Source of the DNA: GCA-002727735 sp038134525
Lineage (GTDB): Bacteria; Bacteroidota; Bacteroidia; Flavobacteriales_D; Parvicellaceae
Length of the DNA: 64,000 nt
Assembly (NCBI GenBank): GCA_038134525.1
Contig: JAYPVI010000002.1
Coordinates: 124,001 to 188,000 of the forward strand
Direction: 5' to 3'
In this document: positions 52,294 through 61,280 of the stretch, in pieces
Layout of the letters: each line of letters opens with the position of its first letter
Numbering within the stretch: position 1 is the first letter of the stretch
Made by a program: the position numbers and the translations under genes
The notes under the pieces: model-generated
Seen by the model: the letters and a program-made list of their open reading frames with translations, nothing else
Databases searched by the model: none
Told to the model about the DNA's origin: nothing

Positions 52294-54720
52294 TCATATT
52301 TTTAAGATAGACTTAGCTTCTTCTAAAGTAATTGATTTGGGGTCCTTGTTAGCATCTAATTGTTTTCGTTTTTTTCCTGAAATAACAAAAAATTTACCCC
52401 ACCTACCTTTTTCGACAGTGATTCCTTCAGACTCCCACTGATGAATCAGTTTTTCTTTTTCTTTTTTCTTTTTTTCTTCAATTAGTTCTGTGATATCCCT
52501 ATCTGATAGTTGATCAAAATCATACTTTTTATTAACATTGATGAAAATATCATTCCATTTTATAAATGGGCCAAACCTGCCTTTTCCTTTGGTAACTGGA
52601 AAGTTTTCATATATCATAATAGGTGCATCAAGCTCTTTTTTCTTATTAATGTACTTTATGGCTTTTTGGAGATCAAACTGATCAACATCATCTCCTTTAT
52701 CAATAGATACATTTATCTTGCCGAACTGAATGTAGGGGCCAAATCTTCCAAGTTTTAATATCACATCTTCACTTTCATGTTTCCCTAGTAATTTTGGAAA
52801 TTCAAATAGGGAAAGAGCGGATTTTAAATCTATTGATTTTATATTTTGATCGCTTTTAAGACTAGCAAATCTGGGCTTTTTATCTTCATCTTTAGAATCA
52901 CCTATTTGAATTATTGGACCATATTTCCCAAGCTTGACATAAACTGGCTCACCAGACTTTGGATCTTTCCCCAGCAGGCGTTCTCCATTAGCTCGCTCTG
53001 CATTCTCCTGAATATAAGTTACGTTTTTATGGAAAGGCTTATAAAATTTACCTAACATATCAGACCAAAATAATGATCCACTAGCTATGGCATCTAATTC
53101 CTTTTCAATATTTGCAGTAAAGTTAAAATCCATTATCTTCTCAAAATGTTTGGATAAGAAATCATTTACTACCTCTCCAATTGATGTTGGCATCATTTTC
53201 TTAATATCAGAACCTGCCTTTTCCGTAAATTTAATTTTTTTAATTTCATCTGAAGAAAATTCAAGCTGTGTAATTTCTCTATCATAACCTTCAATATCTT
53301 TTATTTCAACATAACCTCTATCTTGAACGGTTTTAATTGTAGGAGCATAAGTAGATGGTCTACCAATACCTAGATCTTCTAGTTTTTTAACTAAAGAAGC
53401 TTCAGTATATCTTGCAGGTGGTCTTGAATATTTTTGAACGGCAATCACTTCCAAACAGTTTATCAAATCTCCATCACTAACATTGGGAAGAATGCTTTGC
53501 CCATCTTTTTCGGATGATAAATTGTAAACTTTTAAAAACCCATCAAATTTAATGACCTCACCTGTAGAAACAAAATTTTGACTAATCCCATCAAAACCAA
53601 TTTCAATGGTGGTTTTTTCAATCTCAGCATCACTCATTTGCGAAGCAATGGTTTTCCTCCAAATTAGCTTGTATAGCTTATCTTCTGGACTATCATTATG
53701 GAGAGAATTTATTCCAAAATTAGTTGGCCTTATGGCTTCGTGAGCTTCTTGTGCAGATTTGTTTTTATTTTGATATTTTCTAGGATTACAATAATGGGAA
53801 CCAAAAGATCTTGAAATTTGTTGTTGAGCTGAAGCCATGGCATCGTTAGAAAGGCTAACGGAATCTGTTCTCATATAAGTAATGTGTCCCTCTTCATATA
53901 GGCGCTGAGCTACAGACATAGTTCTTGAAACACTAAATCCCAAAACTCTACTAGCTTCCTGCTGGAGAGTAGAAGTAATAAAAGGAGCAGAAGGTGTTCT
54001 TTTACCAGGCTTATTTGTTACTCGAATAATTTTGAAATCCTTTTGTTTTAAGGAATTCAAAAAGTTATTAGCTTCACTTTCAGAACCCAAATTAGATAAT
54101 AATTCTGCCTTAAATTGCAAACCTTTGTGCTCAAAATTAGCTACTACCTTAAAGGTTTCCACTGGCTTGTGTTCTGCAATCTCTTGCTCGCGCTGAACAA
54201 TTAGTTTAACTGTAACGGATTGAACTCTTCCAGCAGATAAGTTTGGCCTTACTTTTTTCCATAATATAGGAGACAATTCATAGCCCACTAAACGATCTAG
54301 AATTCTTCGAGCTTGCTGAGAATTTACTAGATTCTCGTCAATAGCTCGAGGATTCTCCACAGCTTTTAAAACTGCATTTTTAGTGATTTCATTAAATGTA
54401 ATTCGTTTTGTTTTTTCTTCTTTTAGTTTTAAAGCATGTAAAAGGTGCCAAGAAATGGCTTCACCTTCACGGTCTTCATCAGTAGCAAGCCAAACTATGT
54501 TTGATTTCTTAGCTAAACTTGATAGTTCCGAAACCACCTTCTTTTTTTCATGTGGAACAACATAGGTAGGGTTAAAATTATTTTCAACATCAATTGGATC
54601 TCCTTTTTTCGGCAATTCTCTTATGTGACCGTAACAAGATCTAACCGTGAAGTCACTCCCAAGAAAACCTTCTATTGTTTTTGCTTTTGCGGGGGACTCT
54701 ACTATTACTAAATTACTCAT
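52294..54720 (-). CDS. topA: DNA topoisomerase I
   Basis: Relaxes negative supercoils. 808 aa. TOPRIM domain from SNLVIVESPAKAKTIEGFLG with ATDEDREGEAISWHLLHAL (about residues 75-93); YTEASLVKKLEDLGIGRPSTYAPTI (about 429-453); active-site Tyr in EGHITYMRTDSVSLS (about 280-294). The C-terminus has no Cys4 zinc fingers but a series of topo-C repeats: VYVKLGKYGPIIQIG, VILKLGRFGPYIQFG, GKGRFGPFIKW and KGRWGKFFVI, as in Bacteroidetes enzymes. Confidence 0.96.
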   Translation of the reverse strand: MSNLVIVESPAKAKTIEGFLGSDFTVRSCYGHIRELPKKGDPIDVENNFNPTYVVPHEKKKVVSELSSLAKKSNIVWLATDEDREGEAISWHLLHALKLKEEKTKRITFNEITKNAVLKAVENPRAIDENLVNSQQARRILDRLVGYELSPILWKKVRPNLSAGRVQSVTVKLIVQREQEIAEHKPVETFKVVANFEHKGLQFKAELLSNLGSESEANNFLNSLKQKDFKIIRVTNKPGKRTPSAPFITSTLQQEASRVLGFSVSRTMSVAQRLYEEGHITYMRTDSVSLSNDAMASAQQQISRSFGSHYCNPRKYQNKNKSAQEAHEAIRPTNFGINSLHNDSPEDKLYKLIWRKTIASQMSDAEIEKTTIEIGFDGISQNFVSTGEVIKFDGFLKVYNLSSEKDGQSILPNVSDGDLINCLEVIAVQKYSRPPARYTEASLVKKLEDLGIGRPSTYAPTIKTVQDRGYVEIKDIEGYDREITQLEFSSDEIKKIKFTEKAGSDIKKMMPTSIGEVVNDFLSKHFEKIMDFNFTANIEKELDAIASGSLFWSDMLGKFYKPFHKNVTYIQENAERANGERLLGKDPKSGEPVYVKLGKYGPIIQIGDSKDEDKKPRFASLKSDQNIKSIDLKSALSLFEFPKLLGKHESEDVILKLGRFGPYIQFGKINVSIDKGDDVDQFDLQKAIKYINKKKELDAPIMIYENFPVTKGKGRFGPFIKWNDIFINVNKKYDFDQLSDRDITELIEEKKKKEKEKLIHQWESEGITVEKGRWGKFFVISGKKRKQLDANKDPKSITLEEAKSILKI

Positions 54721-54850
54721 CGATATTGAAAATAAATATTAAACTTTCACCTACAAAGAAATAAAATATTAAGGCTAAAAAACAAGTTAATTTAATTTTT
54801 CAATTCATCTATATCTGTTTTCATTTTGGTTTTTTAACTAAATTTTTGCG

Positions 54851-54889
54851 CTGACAAATTGTCAGTTTTTGATTATAATTATACTTTTG
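54851..54889 (+). promoter_or_regulatory. miaB promoter with overlapping palindrome
   Basis: Perfect inverted repeat CTGACAA-A-TTGTCAG (about 54851-54865) covers the TTG of the -33 element (54859-54861); 20 nt later is a perfect -7 box TACTTTTG (54882-54889). Predicted start near 54893, ATG at 54911. A factor bound to the palindrome would control the miaB operon and perhaps topA on the other strand. Confidence 0.6.
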
Positions 54890-54910
54890 TAAAAAAATGA
54901 AAAAAGAATA

Positions 54911-56329
54911 ATGAATGAAGTTTTAAAAGAAGAATTACAAGGAACTGCTACCATAGTTAATAATGACGTAAAAAGCGAAAAAAAATTATACATAGAAAGT
55001 TATGGTTGTCAGATGAATTTTTCTGATAGTGAAATTGTAGCCTCCATTTTAGACAAGCATGGGTATCAAACAACAAGGAATTATGAAGAGTCTCAATTGA
55101 TCCTTCTAAACACGTGTTCCATTAGAGAGAAAGCAGAAGCTACTGTAAGAAACAGACTAAAATCATTCAATGCATTAAAAAAAAATAATCCAAGTTTAAT
55201 TATAGGCGTTTTAGGATGTATGGCGGAGCGAATGAAAGAGAGCCTTCTGGAAGAAGAGAAACTTGTAGACTTAGTAGTTGGACCTGACGCATATAGAGAT
55301 CTTCCAAGGTTATTAGTAGAGGTTGAGGATGGTCACAAAAGCGTTAATGTACTTTTATCTAGAGAGGAAACATATGCAGATATCAGCCCAGTAAGGTTAG
55401 ACAACAATGGTGTTTCGGCTTTTATTTCCATAATGAGAGGGTGTGATAACATGTGCTCGTTCTGTGTAGTTCCATTTACAAGAGGAAGAGAAAGAAGTAG
55501 AAATCCATTAAGTATAGTAGCAGAGGCAAAAGATCTCTATAAAAAAGGGTACAGAGAAGTCACCCTTTTAGGACAAAATGTAGATAGTTACAGATGGAAT
55601 GTAAACAAAAAAGGAGAAGTTATTAATCATAATAATCCAACTACTGATTTTGCTGAACTCCTAGAAATGGTAGCACATGTTGCTCCTGATCTTAGAGTTC
55701 GTTTTTCTACTTCACACCCTAAAGATATGACTGACAAGGTGTTATACACGATGCAGAAATATAAAAACATCTGCAACTACATACATTTACCAGTTCAATC
55801 AGGTAGCTCACCCGTTCTTGAAAAAATGAATCGAGGTTATAGTAGAGAGTGGTACTTAGATAGAATTGATGCTATTAAAAGAATTATTCCTGGCTGTGCT
55901 ATATCAACCGATATTATTACAGGTTTTTGTGGAGAAACTGATGAGAATCATAAAGAAACTCTTTCACTAATGGAAAAAGTAAAGTTTGATTTTGCATATA
56001 TGTTTTTTTATTCAGAAAGACCAAAAACTTTAGCTCAGAGAAAATATAATGATGATGTTCCATTACATGTGAAAAAGACTAGACTTCAAGAAGTAATTGA
56101 AATACAAAGAGAACACTCTCTTGAAAGTAACAAACGCAAAATTGGTGAAATTGTTGAAGTTTTAGTAGAAGGCCCTTCCAAAAAGTCAGATGATTATTTC
56201 TGTGGAAGAAATAATGAAAATACGATGATTGTATTTCCAAAAGAGAATGTAAAAAAAGGGGATTATGTTTTAATAAAAGTTGATGATTGTACTGCAGCGA
56301 CTCTCAAAGGAAAAATAATTAAAGCATGA
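54911..56329 (+). CDS. miaB: tRNA-2-methylthio-N6-isopentenyladenosine-37 synthase MiaB
   Basis: Radical-SAM methylthiotransferase modifying A37 of tRNAs. 472 aa. N-terminal auxiliary cluster cysteines in YGCQMNFSDSE (Cys33), NTCSIREKA and GCMAERM; radical-SAM CDNMCSFCVVPFTRGRERSR (C-x3-C-x2-C, about residues 178-187); C-terminal TRAM domain with VEVLVEGPSKKSDDYFCGR. First gene of a five-gene operon; its stop overlaps the next ATG by 4 nt. Confidence 0.95.
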   Translation: MNEVLKEELQGTATIVNNDVKSEKKLYIESYGCQMNFSDSEIVASILDKHGYQTTRNYEESQLILLNTCSIREKAEATVRNRLKSFNALKKNNPSLIIGVLGCMAERMKESLLEEEKLVDLVVGPDAYRDLPRLLVEVEDGHKSVNVLLSREETYADISPVRLDNNGVSAFISIMRGCDNMCSFCVVPFTRGRERSRNPLSIVAEAKDLYKKGYREVTLLGQNVDSYRWNVNKKGEVINHNNPTTDFAELLEMVAHVAPDLRVRFSTSHPKDMTDKVLYTMQKYKNICNYIHLPVQSGSSPVLEKMNRGYSREWYLDRIDAIKRIIPGCAISTDIITGFCGETDENHKETLSLMEKVKFDFAYMFFYSERPKTLAQRKYNDDVPLHVKKTRLQEVIEIQREHSLESNKRKIGEIVEVLVEGPSKKSDDYFCGRNNENTMIVFPKENVKKGDYVLIKVDDCTAATLKGKIIKA

Positions 56330-57564
56330 ATTTACAAACCGTAAAAAATAGATTTGGCATAATTGGGAATGCAGCCGCATTAAACAGAGCTTTGGATGTA
56401 GCTACTCAGGTAGCACCAACTGACATAACTGTTCTCATTACAGGAGAAAGTGGAACTGGAAAAGAAAATATGCCCAAGATAATTCACCACTACAGTTCGA
56501 GGAAACACCACGAATACATTGCTGTAAATTGTGGTGCTATTCCTGAAGGAACCATTGATTCAGAATTGTTCGGGCATGAAAAAGGAGCATTTACTGGAGC
56601 AACCGACAGTAGAAAAGGCTATTTTGAAGTAGCTGATGGTGGTACCATCTTTTTAGATGAAGTAGCTGAATTACCACTTCCTACTCAAGTTAGATTATTG
56701 AGAGTACTAGAAACGGGTGAATTCATAAGAGTAGGATCGTCTAAAGTCAAAAAAACAAATGTGAGGATTATTGCTGCTACAAATGAAAATGTTCAAAAAG
56801 CCATTGAAAAAGGGAAATTTAGAGAAGACTTGTTTTATCGATTGAGTACTGTCCCCATATTCCTCCCCCCCTTAAGAGAAAGAAAGGAAGACATTCATTT
56901 ACTATTTAGAAAATTTTCTGCTGATTTTGCAGAAAAGTACAGAATGCCCAGCATTAAATTAGACGAAGGAGCCGTCCATCAGTTGTGTAGCTATAATTGG
57001 CCTGGAAATATTAGACAACTAAAAAATGTTGCTGAGCAAATTTCTGTAATTGAGAGTCAAAGAAACGTTAATGCCGTTATTTTATCGTCATACCTTTCCA
57101 ACTCTAATGATGGCAAGAATCTACCTATGGTAATAAATCAGAAGAAAGAGGATGAGAATTTTTCTGAGCGTGATTTACTCTATAAAGTTTTATTCGATTT
57201 AAAAAACGATGTAACTGAAATGAAAAGGGTGATTGTTGACCTTATAAATAACAATGACCTAAGCAAAAACGAAAAGACAGCCATTATAACAAGACTACAC
57301 AATAATGAAGAAGAACCATCTAAAAATGTTCCTATAATCAATGACTTTACAATTGAACATAAAGTCGAAGAAAATTCTTTTCAAGATCCATTTCAGGAAA
57401 GTGTTGAAATTGAAGAATCATTATCATTAGAAGAAAGAGAAAAAGAATTAATACAAAAAGCACTCAAAAAGCATAATGGAAGAAGAAAAAATGCAGCTAA
57501 AGAATTGGGTATTTCGGAAAGAACACTTTACAGAAAAATTAAAGAATATGAAATTTTGAAATGA
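56326..57564 (+). CDS. sigma54-interacting transcriptional activator (AAA+, Fis-type HTH)
   Basis: 412 aa enhancer-binding-protein core without a receiver domain. Walker A TGESGTGKE (about residues 39-47), the sigma54-contacting GAFTGA loop (87-92), Walker B GGTIFLDEVAELP (about 105-117), VRIIAATN, FYRLSTVPIFLPPLRERKEDI (arginine finger region) and a C-terminal Fis-type HTH (RRKNAAKELGISERTLYRKIKEYE). A charged linker at about 275-370 precedes the HTH. With no sensor domain, activity is presumably set by expression or a partner. Coupled to miaB and lptE by 4-nt overlaps. Confidence 0.9.
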   Translation: MNLQTVKNRFGIIGNAAALNRALDVATQVAPTDITVLITGESGTGKENMPKIIHHYSSRKHHEYIAVNCGAIPEGTIDSELFGHEKGAFTGATDSRKGYFEVADGGTIFLDEVAELPLPTQVRLLRVLETGEFIRVGSSKVKKTNVRIIAATNENVQKAIEKGKFREDLFYRLSTVPIFLPPLRERKEDIHLLFRKFSADFAEKYRMPSIKLDEGAVHQLCSYNWPGNIRQLKNVAEQISVIESQRNVNAVILSSYLSNSNDGKNLPMVINQKKEDENFSERDLLYKVLFDLKNDVTEMKRVIVDLINNNDLSKNEKTAIITRLHNNEEEPSKNVPIINDFTIEHKVEENSFQDPFQESVEIEESLSLEEREKELIQKALKKHNGRRKNAAKELGISERTLYRKIKEYEILK

Positions 57565-58085
57565 AAATTCAATTTACTCATATCATTTTAGCCTGTTTAC
57601 TACTTAGCAGTTGTGCTTTACCTCAATTCAGTTTCAAACCTGGTGGAGGTAATGGAGAAGAAATTGAGGCTAATACAGTTCAGGTTGATTTTTTTGAAAA
57701 TAACAGCACAATTGGTGGAGCATTTCTTTCAGCATCTTTTACTGAAAGTTTAAGAGACATTATGCTTGCACAAACAAAGCTAAATTTAGTTGACAATAAT
57801 GGGGATTTACAAATTACTGGTGTAATAAGTAGTTACATGATATCACCCATAAATATTCAAGCCCAAAGTGAATCGGCAGCTCAAAATAGACTTAAGATGA
57901 ATGTTTCGGTTAGCACCTATTTCAGTATTAATGACTCTATAGGGTTAAACAATGCTCCATTTAGTGCATTTGTAGACTATGACGCTAGTAGAGATTTTAC
58001 ATCTATCGAAGAGCAACTGGTGGAAGAACTCAATTTTCAACTTACTCAGGATATTTATGATAAAATTTTTGGAGGAGAATGGTAA
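57561..58085 (+). CDS. lptE: LptE-family lipoprotein (LPS assembly)
   Basis: 174 aa. Lipoprotein signal with lipobox LLSSC (about residue 18). The QVDFFENNSTIGGAFLSASFTESLRDIMLAQTKLNLVDNNGDLQITGVISSY pattern is that of Bacteroidetes LptE, which plugs LptD and delivers LPS to the surface. The position between the sigma54-type activator and secG is common in this phylum. Overlaps the next gene by 7 nt. Confidence 0.83.
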   Translation: MKIQFTHIILACLLLSSCALPQFSFKPGGGNGEEIEANTVQVDFFENNSTIGGAFLSASFTESLRDIMLAQTKLNLVDNNGDLQITGVISSYMISPINIQAQSESAAQNRLKMNVSVSTYFSINDSIGLNNAPFSAFVDYDASRDFTSIEEQLVEELNFQLTQDIYDKIFGGEW

Positions 58086-58849
58086 GCAATTCCGTTAAAA
58101 ATATTGACTTTCTTATTAAAAATAAGGATCAAGTTAATGATAATGACCTTGCTATTCTGTTTAACTTAACTATTGAATATCCTTATTCTAGCTTTTGCCA
58201 TTACTTGGTCTATGCTGTGCTTAAAATACAGAATCGAACAGGGTTTGAAAATATGCTTAAAAAAACCGCTATTCGGTTTCATGACCGGAATCTTCTTAAA
58301 AAATTATCTCAAGATTTTTTATCAAGCCAAATTAACGAAAAAAGAAAACCAATTTCGAACGATAATAAAATCCCCATTGAGGAAGATGCAAAAAAACTAA
58401 ATGAAAATATATTTAGTAATATAATAAATGAAAACTTAATTCAAGAAATAGAAGAATTAAAAGAGGATTCTGTTCACAATGAAAGTAAAGAAAAAATAAA
58501 GCGATCTGTAAAATCAAACCAATACCCTAAATCTTTTGAAGATTGGCTTTACAAACACCCTCAAAATAAAAGTGAAAAGGAAATCACCGTTGACGAAATT
58601 CTAAATAGCCTTGAAAATAGAAAAAAGAAAAACACTAAGTCTTCCTTTTTTTCAGCATCAAATGCCGCAAAAAAGAGTTTGGAAACAAATGATGATTTTG
58701 TTACTGAGACTCTTGCAGAAATTCACATCCAACAAGGAAACTATCCAAAAGCAATAGAAATATACCAAAAACTGATTTTGTTAAATCCAGAAAAAAAACT
58801 TTTCTTTGCAAGCCGAATAGAATTTATAAACCAAAAAACACAATTATAA
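58079..58849 (+). CDS. TPR-containing hypothetical protein
   Basis: 256 aa, no signal peptide. N-terminal helical region, a charged low-complexity middle (EELKEDSVHNESKEKIKRSVKS), the motif SFEDWLYKHPQNKSEKE (about residues 155-171) and a C-terminal TPR-like helix pair FVTETLAEIHIQQGNYPKAIEIYQKLILLNPEKK (about 212-245). Probably a protein-interaction factor; conserved placement between lptE and secG suggests an envelope-related role. Function not known. Confidence 0.75.
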   Translation: MVSNSVKNIDFLIKNKDQVNDNDLAILFNLTIEYPYSSFCHYLVYAVLKIQNRTGFENMLKKTAIRFHDRNLLKKLSQDFLSSQINEKRKPISNDNKIPIEEDAKKLNENIFSNIINENLIQEIEELKEDSVHNESKEKIKRSVKSNQYPKSFEDWLYKHPQNKSEKEITVDEILNSLENRKKKNTKSSFFSASNAAKKSLETNDDFVTETLAEIHIQQGNYPKAIEIYQKLILLNPEKKLFFASRIEFINQKTQL

Positions 58850-59167
58850 ATGACAACTTTTTTAATGATTTTATCTTCTCTAGCAGCTATATTACTCATA
58901 GTTGTTGTTTTACTTCAAAATTCAAAGGGCGGTGGTTTAGATTCTAGCTTTGGCAATGTCAACCAACTTGGTGGAGTTGCACAATCCACTGAAACTATAG
59001 AAAAAGCAACATGGACGTTAGCAGGAATTATTGCTATTCTCAGTCTTATTGCAGCTGTTAGGTATAGCCCAAACACCGAAGCAACCACTGGAATTTCTGC
59101 AGAAGGAGTAAATATAGAAGCACCAGTAAATACCGATCCGTTAAACATACCTACTGAACTTCCATAA
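58850..59167 (+). CDS. secG: preprotein translocase subunit SecG
   Basis: 105 aa, two membrane helices (about residues 3-22 and 53-71) with the SecG loop NSKGGGLDSSFGNVNQLGGVAQSTETIEKATW between them. Auxiliary SecYEG subunit. The acidic, Thr-rich C-terminal tail is normal for Bacteroidetes. Begins immediately after the TPR gene stop. Confidence 0.93.
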   Translation: MTTFLMILSSLAAILLIVVVLLQNSKGGGLDSSFGNVNQLGGVAQSTETIEKATWTLAGIIAILSLIAAVRYSPNTEATTGISAEGVNIEAPVNTDPLNIPTELP

Positions 59168-59174
59168 TTGTAAA

Positions 59175-59259
59175 TGTCAGTTTGTCATTGAAATTTTGAC
59201 TTGACAAACGTCAAATTGTCTAATATGTGTCATTGAACTTCATTGGCACAAAATATGTT
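59175..59259 (+). promoter_or_regulatory. groES upstream region with clustered TGTCA/TGACA half-sites
   Basis: TGTCA at 59175-59179, 59183-59187 and 59228-59232; TGACA at 59202-59206; TTTGAC (59195-59200) and GTCAAA (59210-59215) form an inverted pair; TTGTC at 59216-59220. The same words form the perfect palindrome at the miaB promoter. A TGGCAC (59244-59249) with a poor -12 partner follows. No CIRCE element (TTAGCACTC-N9-GAGTGCTAA) is present. Confidence 0.5.
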
Positions 59260-59290
59260 AACAAAACATCGTAATTTTTAAATTAATAAA

Positions 59291-59569
59291 ATGTCATTAA
59301 ACGTAAAACCTCTGGCTGATCGTGTAATCGTAGAGCCTGCAGCTGCTGAAGAAACAACAGCTGGTGGAATTATAATTCCTGATACTGCAAAAGAAAAACC
59401 TAAAAAAGGTAAAGTTGTTGCCGCTGGAAGTGGTAAGAAAGATGAACCTGTTACTGTAAAAGAAGGTGATATTGTATTATATGGACAATACAGTGGAACT
59501 GAAATCAAAATTGAAGGAAATGACTACCTCATAATGAGGGAAAGTGACATTTTCGCAATAGTTAAATAA
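59291..59569 (+). CDS. groES: co-chaperonin GroES
   Basis: 92 aa. VKPLADRVIVEPAAAEETTAGGIIIPDTAKEKPKKGKVVAAGSG covers the core and the mobile loop (GGIIIPDT about residues 25-32), and YGQYSGTEIKIEGNDYLIMRESDIFAIV closes the barrel. Caps GroEL; the stop is 19 nt before groEL. Confidence 0.98.
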   Translation: MSLNVKPLADRVIVEPAAAEETTAGGIIIPDTAKEKPKKGKVVAAGSGKKDEPVTVKEGDIVLYGQYSGTEIKIEGNDYLIMRESDIFAIVK

Positions 59570-59588
59570 TCAAATAAATTAAAAAGAA

Positions 59589-61229
59589 ATGGCTAAAGAA
59601 ATAGTATTTGACGTTGACGCAAGAGAAAAACTCAAAAAAGGAGTCGACTCCCTAGCAAATGCAGTAAAAGCAACATTGGGACCTAAGGGAAGAAATGTTG
59701 TTATTGACAAAAAGTTTGGTGCACCACAAGTAACAAAAGATGGTGTAACAGTAGCTAAAGAAATTGAATTAAAAGATGCCATAGAGAATATGGGTGCTCA
59801 AATGGTTAAAGAAGTGGCATCCAAAACCAATGATACAGCAGGTGATGGTACTACTACTGCTACCGTTCTTGCACAAGGAATCATAAATAAAGGACTTAAA
59901 AACGTTGCTGCTGGTGCTAATCCAATGGATGTCAAAAGAGGGATAGATAAAGCGGTTGCTACTGTTGTTGCTGAGCTTAAGAAATTATCAAAAGAAGTTG
60001 GTTCTGATAATGATAAAATCAAGCAAGTTGCTACAATATCTGCAAATAATGATGAGTCAATTGGATCACTTATAGCTGAAGCTATGAAAGTGGTTGGTAA
60101 AGATGGTGTTATCACAGTTGAGGAAGCAAAAGGAACTGAAACTGAAGTTAAAACAGTTGAAGGTATGCAATTTGATAGAGGTTATCTATCTCCATATTTC
60201 GTAACTAATGCTGAAAAAATGATTACTGAATTAGAAAGTCCTTACATCTTAATACATGATAAGAAGATTTCTAACATGAAAGATTTATTACCCGTATTAG
60301 AACCGGTAGCACAATCTGGAAAGCCATTATTAATCATTGCTGAAGACGTAGATGGTGAGGCTCTTGCAACACTTGTTGTAAATAAAATTAGGGGGTCATT
60401 AAAAATAGCAGCTGTTAAAGCACCAGGTTTTGGTGATAGAAGAAAAGCCATGTTGGAAGATATAGCAATTCTAACCGGTGGCACTGTAATCTCTGAAGAA
60501 AGAGGTTTTAAGATGGAAAACACAACTATTGATATGTTAGGCACATGTGAGAAAGTAGAGATTGATAAAGACAATACCACTATCGTAAATGGTGCTGGTA
60601 CAAAAGATGATATTGTAGCGAGAACCAATCAAATCAAAGCACAAATCGAAACCACAACTTCAGATTACGACAAAGAAAAACTTCAAGAAAGATTAGCTAA
60701 ATTAGCTGGTGGTGTTGCCGTTCTTTATGTAGGAGCAGCTACTGAAGTCGAAATGAAAGAGAAAAAAGATAGGGTTGATGATGCGCTTGCAGCTACTAGA
60801 GCAGCTGTTGAAGAAGGAATTATTCCTGGTGGTGGAGTAGCTTATATCAGAGCTGCGGAGGCACTTGATGAAAATAGCGGTGCAAATGAAGATGAAAACA
60901 CAGGAATTAAAATAGTCAAAAGAGCTATTGAAGATCCCTTAAGAACCATCATTGAAAATGCAGGTGGAGAAGGTGCCGTAATCGTTCAGAAAGTGAAAGA
61001 AGGAAAGGATGACTTTGGATATAATGCCAGAACGGATAAATACGAATCTTTATACAAATCTGGTGTAATAGACCCAACAAAGGTTTCCCGAAGCGCATTA
61101 GAAAACGCTGCTTCAATTGCATCTATGTTATTGACAACTGAATGTGTTATTGCTGACGAGCCAGAAGATGACATGCCTGGTTCTCCAATGGGTGGTGGAA
61201 TGCCTGGTGGAATGCCTGGAATGATGTAA
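59589..61229 (+). CDS. groEL: chaperonin GroEL
   Basis: 546 aa, normal length. AVKATLGPKGRNVVIDKKFGAPQVTKDGVTVAKEI (about residues 24-58), the nucleotide-binding GDGTTTATVLAQ (about 86-97), the apical domain, and the C-terminal GGMPGGMPGMM tail. Folds cytosolic proteins with GroES. Followed by a strong terminator. Confidence 0.99.
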   Translation: MAKEIVFDVDAREKLKKGVDSLANAVKATLGPKGRNVVIDKKFGAPQVTKDGVTVAKEIELKDAIENMGAQMVKEVASKTNDTAGDGTTTATVLAQGIINKGLKNVAAGANPMDVKRGIDKAVATVVAELKKLSKEVGSDNDKIKQVATISANNDESIGSLIAEAMKVVGKDGVITVEEAKGTETEVKTVEGMQFDRGYLSPYFVTNAEKMITELESPYILIHDKKISNMKDLLPVLEPVAQSGKPLLIIAEDVDGEALATLVVNKIRGSLKIAAVKAPGFGDRRKAMLEDIAILTGGTVISEERGFKMENTTIDMLGTCEKVEIDKDNTTIVNGAGTKDDIVARTNQIKAQIETTTSDYDKEKLQERLAKLAGGVAVLYVGAATEVEMKEKKDRVDDALAATRAAVEEGIIPGGGVAYIRAAEALDENSGANEDENTGIKIVKRAIEDPLRTIIENAGGEGAVIVQKVKEGKDDFGYNARTDKYESLYKSGVIDPTKVSRSALENAASIASMLLTTECVIADEPEDDMPGSPMGGGMPGGMPGMM

Positions 61230-61257
61230 TTAATACATTTTCGTTCTAATTCTAAAG

Positions 61258-61280
61258 GCCCAGTTTATCTGGGCTTTTTT
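61258..61280. terminator. terminator after groEL, shared with convergent acs
   Basis: GCCCAG (61258-61263), loop TTTAT, CTGGGC (61269-61274) followed by six T; it abuts the acs stop codon at 61279-61281. Confidence 0.85.

Noticed and set aside
59291..61229. CIRCE/HrcA control of groESL
   Set aside because: No TTAGCACTC-N9-GAGTGCTAA element is present upstream.
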